Below are positions 6,456 through 10,920 of a DNA stretch of 10,920 bases, piece by piece; the stretch's first letter is position 1, and every line of letters starts with the position of its first letter. The notes under the pieces were generated by a model, which was not told the origin of the DNA, searched no databases, and saw nothing but the letters and a program-made list of their open reading frames with translations. The position numbers and the translations under genes are program-made. The stretch lies in assembly GCA_964652155.1 (NCBI GenBank), contig CAZZBK010000169.1:1-10920 (forward strand). The letters are read 5' to 3'. This DNA is from CAZZBK01 sp964652155. GTDB lineage: Bacteria; Planctomycetota; Planctomycetia; Pirellulales; PNKZ01.

Positions 6456-7637
6456 GTGAAGCGGCAATTGGTCGTGGGCTGCGGACTATCGTTCGTGCTG
6501 GGCGCATTGGCGACGCTGTATGGGCTGCGCGTGGATGATCGCGCCGAGCTACGCGCTCAAGAATTGCCGCGCCCGCGCGGCGTGGTGCCCCTCCCCGCGC
6601 CAGCCCCCTTGGCGCTGGCACCCGCGGCCGACGTGCCACGCGATGCCGACGGACTCACGCTGGAAGAACGCGTAAATGTCTCAGTCTACGAGCAGTGCAA
6701 CCGCAGCGTCGTGAACATCAACACCAAAGGGGTCCGCGAAGCTACGGTCTTCATGATCGACATTCCCACCGAAGGGTCAGGCTCGGGCTCGGTCATCGAC
6801 AAGGCCGGTCACATCCTCACGAACTTTCATGTCGTCGAGAACGCCCGAGAAATCGAAGTCACGCTCTACGACGGCTCGACGTTTCGCGCCGAACTGGTGG
6901 GCCAAGACCCGTCGACCGACGTGGCCGTGATTCGCATCCACGCTCCGGAAACGCTGCTGTTTCCGTTGCTGCTCGGCGATTCGAGCCGGCTGCGTGTCGG
7001 CCAGCGCGTGTTTGCCATCGGCAACCCGTTTGGCCTGGAGCGCACGTTGACCACCGGCATCGTATCGAGCCTGAACCGCTCGCTGCCGGCGCGCAACGGC
7101 CGCACGATGAAGTCGATTGTCCAGATCGACGCGGCGATCAACCCGGGCAACAGTGGCGGCCCGCTGCTGGATAGCCAAAGTCGGTTGATTGGCATGAACA
7201 CGGCGATTGCCAGCCGCACCGGCCAGAACGCCGGCGTCGGCTTTGCCGTCCCCGCCTCGAGTATCGCGCGGGTCGTGCCGCAGTTGATTCAGAACGGTCG
7301 CGTGATTCGACCCGAGATCGGCATCACGATGGTGTTCGAGACCGAGCGCGGGCTGCTGGTGGCCAAGCTGGCCCCGAATGGGCCTGCCGAGCGCGCCGGC
7401 CTCCGCGGCCCGCGCATCGTTCGCGAACGGCGTCGACAAGGGCCGTTCGTCGCCGAGTACGAAACGATCGACCGATCGGCCGCGGATTTGATCGTCGGCG
7501 TCGACGGCAAAAAGGTCACCTCGGCCGATCAATTCCTGAGCGAGATCGAGAGCAAACACCCCGGCGATCGCGTGATCGTCGACGTGGTTCGCGAGGGGAA
7601 AGTGGTCGAAATTCCCGTCGTATTGGGCGAGAATTAA
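6456..7637 (+). CDS. HtrA/DegS-type trypsin-like serine protease with one PDZ domain
   Basis: 393 residues, starting at GTG with GGGAG (6442-6446) 9 nt upstream. Members of this family cleave misfolded or regulatory envelope proteins. Residues 4-24 are a single hydrophobic segment after MKRQ, probably an uncleaved membrane anchor that places the enzyme in the periplasm, as in DegS. A Pro/Ala linker (38-60) leads to the protease domain (about 75-275). The catalytic triad is intact: His125 in TNFHVV, Asp155 in STDVAV and Ser233 in GNSGGPL, with the oxyanion-loop sequence NPGNSGG. One PDZ domain follows (about 285-390), interrupted by a basic, charged insertion at about 318-340 (RIVRERRRQG). Length and architecture match DegS or short HtrA proteins rather than two-PDZ DegP. 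Cys9 follows VVG, which resembles a lipobox, but it sits too close to the N-terminus for a lipoprotein. No RseA-like substrate or sigma factor is encoded nearby. I left the gene symbol blank because the degS and hhoA assignments are not separable from sequence alone. Confidence 0.93.
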   Translation: MKRQLVVGCGLSFVLGALATLYGLRVDDRAELRAQELPRPRGVVPLPAPAPLALAPAADVPRDADGLTLEERVNVSVYEQCNRSVVNINTKGVREATVFMIDIPTEGSGSGSVIDKAGHILTNFHVVENAREIEVTLYDGSTFRAELVGQDPSTDVAVIRIHAPETLLFPLLLGDSSRLRVGQRVFAIGNPFGLERTLTTGIVSSLNRSLPARNGRTMKSIVQIDAAINPGNSGGPLLDSQSRLIGMNTAIASRTGQNAGVGFAVPASSIARVVPQLIQNGRVIRPEIGITMVFETERGLLVAKLAPNGPAERAGLRGPRIVRERRRQGPFVAEYETIDRSAADLIVGVDGKKVTSADQFLSEIESKHPGDRVIVDVVREGKVVEIPVVLGEN

Positions 7638-7646
7638 GACGACAAT

Positions 7647-7666
7647 CGCTCGCGCTTCAACGAGCG
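7647..7666 (+). terminator. Weak hairpin after the protease gene
   Basis: CGCTCG (7647-7652) pairs with CGAGCG (7661-7666) around an 8-nt loop, 9 nt after the stop codon. There is no T-run behind it, so at most it is a weak or factor-assisted terminator. Confidence 0.3.
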
Positions 7667-7800
7667 GGCGACGTCCGTATCTCGGGCTCGAACCACCGGA
7701 CCGTTCACCCTGGCGACGTTATTGGAGCCTGACGACCCCCGCTCATGGTGACGATGACGCGATCCGCTGTGCGACAGGCTAATTTGAGACAATCCATCAC

Positions 7801-8301
7801 ATGAGTTCAGCACACGACACGCTCAGCGACGAATGGGGACCCATCCATGAGCACTTCATGCGGCAGGCGTTGCAGCAGGCGCGGCAGGCTTTTGAGCTGG
7901 ACGAGGTCCCGGTCGGCGCGATCATCGTGCATGAAGAGCGGGTGATCGCCGCGGCGTTCAACCAGCGCGAGCAACTACACGATCCCACGGCGCATGCCGA
8001 GATGATCGCGATCACGCAGGCGGCCCAGGCCCTGAACGATTGGCGGCTGGAGCGCTGTTTGCTCTACGTCACGCTCGAACCGTGTCCGATGTGCGCCGGC
8101 GCGATCATTCAGGCCCGCATCCCCTGGGTGATCTACGGCGCGGCCGACCCCAAGGCCGGCGCGGTCAATTCGCTGTACCAACTACTCACCGACGCACGGC
8201 TCAACCATCGCTGCCAAGTGGTTGCGGGGATTTTGGAAAACGAATGCGGCGGGCTGCTCTCGCAGTTCTTTCAGGCCAAACGCCGACAAGGCAAAAAATA
8301 A
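7801..8301 (+). CDS. tadA: tRNA-specific adenosine deaminase TadA
   Basis: 166 residues. TadA converts adenosine 34 at the wobble position of tRNA-Arg(ACG) to inosine in the cytoplasm, allowing one tRNA to read several arginine codons. The zinc cytidine/adenosine deaminase signature is complete: His65-Ala-Glu67 (HAE, zinc ligand and proton-shuttling glutamate) and Pro94-Cys95-Pro-Met-Cys98 (PCPMC, the two cysteine ligands). The conserved N-terminal FMRQAL...VPVGAIIV, AHAEM and LEPCPMCAGAI stretches and the length are typical. The ATG at 7801 gives an N-terminus slightly longer than in E. coli TadA and has no strong ribosome binding site; the next in-frame Met, residue 20, would cut into the conserved first helix. 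The gene lies 163 bp after the protease gene on the same strand, in a gap with no convincing promoter, and converges on lpxI. The C-terminus (KRRQGKK) is basic. Confidence 0.96.
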   Translation: MSSAHDTLSDEWGPIHEHFMRQALQQARQAFELDEVPVGAIIVHEERVIAAAFNQREQLHDPTAHAEMIAITQAAQALNDWRLERCLLYVTLEPCPMCAGAIIQARIPWVIYGAADPKAGAVNSLYQLLTDARLNHRCQVVAGILENECGGLLSQFFQAKRRQGKK

Positions 8302-8318
8302 CCGCCGCCACACGCCCC

Positions 8319-8361
8319 GCTCGGCTATTGATCCTCAGATAATGAACTTAGTCGGCCGAGC
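8319..8361 (+). repeat. Inverted repeat downstream of tadA
   Basis: GCTCGGC (8319-8325) pairs with GCCGAGC (8355-8361), a 7-bp stem over a 29-nt loop, starting 17 nt after the tadA stop codon. It might contribute to transcript ending, but it has a long loop and no T-run. It overlaps the left arm of another inverted repeat at 8335-8343. Confidence 0.35.
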
Positions 8362-8411
8362 AACGCGAGGCCGGTATTTACGGACTCCCGTTGGTCGTCT
8401 TGATTATCTGA
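8335..8411. repeat. Widely spaced inverted repeat
   Basis: TCAGATAAT (8335-8343) and its exact reverse complement ATTATCTGA (8403-8411) are 59 nt apart in the convergent gap between tadA and lpxI. The sequence is AT-rich compared with its surroundings. A 9-bp match over this distance may be chance, a distant stem, or the remnant ends of a small mobile element. Confidence 0.4.
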
Positions 8412-8508
8412 ACCTCCATAAAGAAAATCCGGAGACCACCGCCTCATAAGAGAATCTGGGTGGGAACTTCGAGACATGACATGCGGGAAATGACAGAACG
8501 GGAGATGA

Positions 8509-8544
8509 GACGAGCGAACGGCCGCGGGATGGCCGCCCCTCGTC
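8509..8544 (-). terminator. Candidate terminator of the lpxD-lpxI operon
   Basis: On the minus strand, starting 22 nt after the lpxI stop codon, GACGAG pairs with CTCGTC (outer 6 bp). After a small internal loop, CGGCC pairs with GGCCG (inner 5 bp, plus-strand 8519-8523 and 8531-8535) around a 7-nt loop. The stem is GC-rich and well placed, but it is followed by TCATCTCCC and not by a run of T. Confidence 0.45.
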
Positions 8545-8566
8545 AAGGCTCTTCTTCTACCTTCCC

Positions 8567-9523
8567 TTATGCCGACGGGGTCTCCGGAAATGCGGTATGG
8601 TCGGCCGTCGTGCTGACGACCGGCGGTAATTGGCCCGAGCTGTCCAAGCTAACCAGCGCCACGCGATGCTGATCGGCATAGCGCACCACCTCGGAAAGAT
8701 CGAGCAGGATCGTGCGATGGGCTTCGACCGCCAGGCAGCGTGCTCCGCTGCGGACGAGGGTTTCGAGCGTGCCGAGTCCGACGGTCGGCACATCGAATCG
8801 CATGTCCTGCGCCGGCTTGGCCACCTTGACGACCGTGAGTCCGCCGCTGCGGCACAGTTGGCCAGCCCGCTCAATGCAGGCGTCGGTCCCTTCGATCGCT
8901 TCGACGGCGATGGCCGTGCGCCCTTTGACCACCACGCACTGACCGACATCGTGGCGGCCGATTTCCTTGGCCAACTGCCAGCCGTACTGGATGTCGGCCG
9001 CTTCCGAGGCGCTCGGGGCGCGACGAGAGAGTTGCTGAAAATTCACAAGCAAATCCGGGGCAAAATCCGTGGCCGGGGCAATGTGCAATCCATCCTTGGC
9101 AAATTCACGCACCACGCTCAGCAACAACGTATCGTCTCGGCGATTTCCTCGCGAGGTCAGAAAATGCTTGGCGAACATACTGAACGTTCGCAGGTCGGGC
9201 AGGTGCCGCAGAAACGCCCCGCGCTCAAATAGCCGCGTCTTGAATATCTTGCCCGCAAACGTCACTTCGCGCAGGCCTTGTCGACGGAAGTACCGGATCA
9301 TCGCGCCGATTTGGGCCACGCCGATCCATGTGAACTCAGCGCACCACGGGACCAACTGCGGGTCGGCATGGTGCTTCACCCCGACGCCGACCACCTCGTA
9401 ACCCTGCGCGACGAGCGCTTGAGCCACCACGATCGGAAAGCGACCCCAGCCGGCCAACAAGCCGATGCGACGCGACGCTGGCGCGGTCAACCGAGTGCCA
9501 GAATGAATCGAGGCGGTCGCCAT
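8567..9523 (-). CDS. lpxI: UDP-2,3-diacylglucosamine pyrophosphatase LpxI
   Basis: 318 residues, a family member (formerly DUF1009) of usual or slightly greater length. LpxI hydrolyses UDP-2,3-diacylglucosamine to lipid X and UMP, the fourth step of lipid A synthesis, at the cytoplasmic side of the inner membrane. It replaces the unrelated LpxH used by E. coli. Visible family features are the N-terminal nucleotide-binding-like GLLAGWGRFP (21-30), the segment REVTFAGKI (85-93), VVVKGRTAIAVEAIEGTDA (197-215) and the C-terminal signature KPAQDMRFDVPTVG (236-249), whose aspartates 240 and 244 include the likely metal or catalytic residue of the family. The ATG at 9521-9523 has only a weak upstream GGAA, and residues 1-17 look like a non-conserved tail, so translation may depend on coupling. 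The gene follows lpxD by 16 nt on the same strand and is probably co-transcribed with it. Confidence 0.93.
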   Translation of the reverse strand: MATASIHSGTRLTAPASRRIGLLAGWGRFPIVVAQALVAQGYEVVGVGVKHHADPQLVPWCAEFTWIGVAQIGAMIRYFRRQGLREVTFAGKIFKTRLFERGAFLRHLPDLRTFSMFAKHFLTSRGNRRDDTLLLSVVREFAKDGLHIAPATDFAPDLLVNFQQLSRRAPSASEAADIQYGWQLAKEIGRHDVGQCVVVKGRTAIAVEAIEGTDACIERAGQLCRSGGLTVVKVAKPAQDMRFDVPTVGLGTLETLVRSGARCLAVEAHRTILLDLSEVVRYADQHRVALVSLDSSGQLPPVVSTTADHTAFPETPSA

Positions 9524-9539
9524 GTGCTGCGCGGTTCCG

Positions 9540-10634
9540 TTATGCCGCTTGCCGACCGTCGGCGGGTCGATCGGCCGACTCGAGCGTCAGCAAGCGGGCT
9601 TGCAGTTCGGCCACAAGTCGCACCAGATCGCGTACCTCATGCCGCAGTTCGGGCAGCTTGGGTAGACAGACCTGCTGCAACTTCCATTGCGCGAGCGGAT
9701 GCGCGGGGATGCCCGACACACGTGTCCCCGCTTCGACATCGAGCATCACGCCCGACTTGGCTCCAACCATTGCTCGGTCGCCGATATGAATATGATCGCG
9801 CAGACCAACCTGGCCTCCCATGACCACATAGTCGCCGGTGGTCGTGCTGCCGGCAAAGCCAACCTGCGAGCAGATCAGATTGTGGCGTCCGAGTCGGCAG
9901 TTATGGCCGACCATCACTTGGTCGTCGATCTTCGTGCCGTCGCCGACCACCGTGGGACCATACGTGCCGCGATCAATCGTCGTCCCCGCGCCGATCTCGA
10001 CATCGCAGCCAATATCGACGTACCCGAGCTGCTGCGTGAGCACGTGCTGCCCATCGACTTGCTTGTAGCCAAATCCATAAGCGCCCAGGACCGCGTTGGC
10101 GTGAATGGTCGACCGCTGTCCGACGCGCGTGTTCTCATACAAGACCACGTTTGGGAACAGGGTTACTTGCTCGCCAATCTGGCAGCCCGCGCCGATATAC
10201 ACGCCTGGGTAGATCACCGAGCCGCGACCAATGGTGACGTCGGCCTCGATCGTCGCGCCGGCGTGAATGTCGACGTCGTCGCCAATGTGCGCCGTGGGGC
10301 TCACGTGGGCTTGGGGGCTAATGCCGACGCGCGGCCGCTGCCGCACGGGCCGAAAAAACTGCACCATCGACGTGAAGATCGCGTGGATGTCGTGAGCGGC
10401 GATGATCGGCAAGCCGTTCGGGATGGCGTCGCTGCCGACGAGTTCGTTGGGCACAACGGCCGCCGCCGCGCGAGTCGAGGCCAAGGCCTTGCGTGCTTTG
10501 TCGGTCGCGTCGACGAGCGTGATGTCGCCTGTCGTGGCGACCCCCAACGGCATCGCGCCGCCAATCACCGTCTCGCCCGCGCCGTGCAGTGTGCCCCCAA
10601 AACGTCGCGCGAGTTCCGCCAGCGTGCAGGTCAT
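9540..10634 (-). CDS. lpxD: UDP-3-O-acylglucosamine N-acyltransferase LpxD
   Basis: 364 residues from the preferred ATG at 10632-10634. LpxD transfers a hydroxyacyl chain from acyl carrier protein to the 2-amino group of UDP-3-O-acylglucosamine, the third step of lipid A synthesis, in the cytoplasm. Residues 1-100 form the N-terminal uridine-binding domain (opening MTCTLAELARRFGG). From about 105 to 320 there are repeated hexapeptides of the left-handed beta-helix (for example IGDDVD, IGRGSV, IGAGCQ, IGDRAM). Family motifs are intact: GFGY (187-190), TTIDRG (218-223) and KIDDQVMVGHNC (235-246), in which His244 is the expected catalytic base. Residues 326-352 form a charged C-terminal helix, as in trimeric LpxD. 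An upstream in-frame ATG at 10710-10712 would add 26 non-conserved residues, lacks a good ribosome binding site and overlaps a candidate -10 box, so I reject it. The chosen start has AAGGA 11 nt upstream. lpxI follows after 16 nt. Confidence 0.94.
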   Translation of the reverse strand: MTCTLAELARRFGGTLHGAGETVIGGAMPLGVATTGDITLVDATDKARKALASTRAAAAVVPNELVGSDAIPNGLPIIAAHDIHAIFTSMVQFFRPVRQRPRVGISPQAHVSPTAHIGDDVDIHAGATIEADVTIGRGSVIYPGVYIGAGCQIGEQVTLFPNVVLYENTRVGQRSTIHANAVLGAYGFGYKQVDGQHVLTQQLGYVDIGCDVEIGAGTTIDRGTYGPTVVGDGTKIDDQVMVGHNCRLGRHNLICSQVGFAGSTTTGDYVVMGGQVGLRDHIHIGDRAMVGAKSGVMLDVEAGTRVSGIPAHPLAQWKLQQVCLPKLPELRHEVRDLVRLVAELQARLLTLESADRPADGRQAA

Positions 10635-10710
10635 GAGTCGTGGAGTCCTTTCCGCGCAAAGAGCTGGGAGGCGGCCCGTTCCGTGGCCCGCCAATTCTCC
10701 CTGGTGGTCC

Positions 10711-10740
10711 ATGCTATCGCCGCGCTAAAACCAGGGTCAA
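10711..10740 (-). promoter_or_regulatory. Candidate sigma-70-like promoter of lpxD-lpxI
   Basis: On the minus strand TTGACC (10735-10740, five of six consensus bases) and TAGCAT (10711-10716, four of six) are separated by 18 nt. Transcription would start near 10704 and give a leader of about 70 nt before the lpxD ATG. The placement also supports the shorter lpxD start. Confidence 0.45.
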
Positions 10741-10757
10741 GACGAGATTCCAGCCGC

Positions 10758-10786
10758 GTGCTAGCACCGTGAACCTGACGGCTCAC
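10758..10786. repeat. Palindrome pair upstream of lpxD
   Basis: GTGCTAGCAC (10758-10767) is a perfect 10-bp palindrome. Immediately after it, GTGAACC (10769-10775) pairs with GGCTCAC (10780-10786) at six of seven positions around TGAC. The pair lies just upstream of the candidate lpxD promoter and could be operator sites or a REP-like unit. Confidence 0.5.
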
Positions 10787-10828
10787 CCAGCGCGGACCGG
10801 CTCCCCAGTGTGAGCGTTCGCGTTGTGG

Positions 10829-10920
10829 GTGGCTGGCGGTTTGCGAAGCAAACCCCGGCGAGTGGCATGTGACACCGCCTCGAAGTGAGCCGGGGTTTGC
10901 AGACGCAAACCGCCAGCCAC
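10829..10920. repeat. Long inverted repeat of two REP-like hairpins
   Basis: Arms of 31 nt (10829-10859) and 32 nt (10889-10920) are reverse complements except for a 2-3 nt difference in the middle; the 17 outer and 12 inner bases match exactly. A 29-nt spacer lies between them. Each arm is itself a hairpin: GGTTTGC with GCAAACC, closing loops GAA (left, 10838-10854) and AGAC (right, 10894-10911). The right arm ends at the last base of the window, so the element may continue. The doublet layout resembles tail-to-tail REP pairs (BIMEs). No gene is visible in 10713-10920. Confidence 0.9.

Noticed and set aside
6070..6459. 129-residue frame (GTG start) whose stop overlaps the protease start as GTGA
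   Set aside because: The overlap could suggest translational coupling, but the only upstream signal is a weak AGGG, the frame covers the repeat and palindrome of the intergenic region, and the product has no recognisable domain. It is left as a weak possibility.
6456..6482. Lipobox-like VVGC at residues 6-9 of the protease
   Set aside because: The cysteine is too close to the N-terminus and the hydrophobic segment continues past it, so a membrane anchor fits better than a lipoprotein signal.
7675..7705. Minus-strand GGTTCGAGCCC, resembling a tRNA T-loop
   Set aside because: The bases flanking TTCGAGC do not form the required 5-bp stem, and no acceptor, D or anticodon arm can be built around it.
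10635..10712. 26-residue N-terminal extension of LpxD
   Set aside because: It has no family similarity, the start codon overlaps a candidate -10 box, and the conserved LpxD N-terminus begins at the downstream Met.

Overview
The window reads as a stretch of ordinary chromosome from a GC-rich, Gram-negative-type bacterium. The best guess is a planctomycete, probably of the Pirellulales. This is an inference from three things: a very large VWA/STN-like/beta-sandwich secreted protein with a glycine-rich linker, LpxI used in lipid A synthesis, and intergenic REP-like palindromes. There is no rRNA or tRNA gene, CRISPR array, transposase, phage gene or recognisable defence system.

Layout from left to right. 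Positions 1-104 are an 8-bp tandem repeat. A strong intrinsic terminator (133-173, minus strand) follows the first gene. Positions 217-4167 (minus) encode a secreted protein of about 1316 residues with a von Willebrand A domain, TPR-like and coiled-coil segments, a secretin/TonB short N-terminal (STN)-like domain, a glycine-rich linker and a C-terminal beta-sandwich. Positions 4168-4685 hold a candidate promoter, three related REP-like palindromes (one inverted) and two further hairpins. Positions 4686-5993 (minus) encode a very acidic secreted orphan protein of 435 residues. A 462-bp divergent intergenic region follows, carrying a perfect interrupted palindrome. Positions 6456-7637 (plus) encode a membrane-anchored HtrA/DegS-type serine protease with one PDZ domain. 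Positions 7801-8301 (plus) encode TadA, the tRNA wobble adenosine deaminase. After a convergent gap with several inverted repeats, the minus strand carries lpxD (10634 to 9540) and then lpxI (9523 to 8567), 16 nt apart. The right edge (10758-10920) is a cluster of palindromes ending in a long inverted repeat.

How the genes relate. lpxD and lpxI form an apparent two-gene operon for lipid A synthesis. It has a candidate sigma-70-like promoter (10711-10740) and a candidate terminator hairpin (8509-8544). The protease and the two secreted proteins are all envelope-associated, but nothing in the sequence shows that they form a pathway. TadA is a housekeeping gene with no functional link to its neighbours. 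The least-explained items are the multidomain VWA protein, the acidic orphan protein and the palindromic intergenic elements. I do not see convincing evidence of a new multi-gene system.
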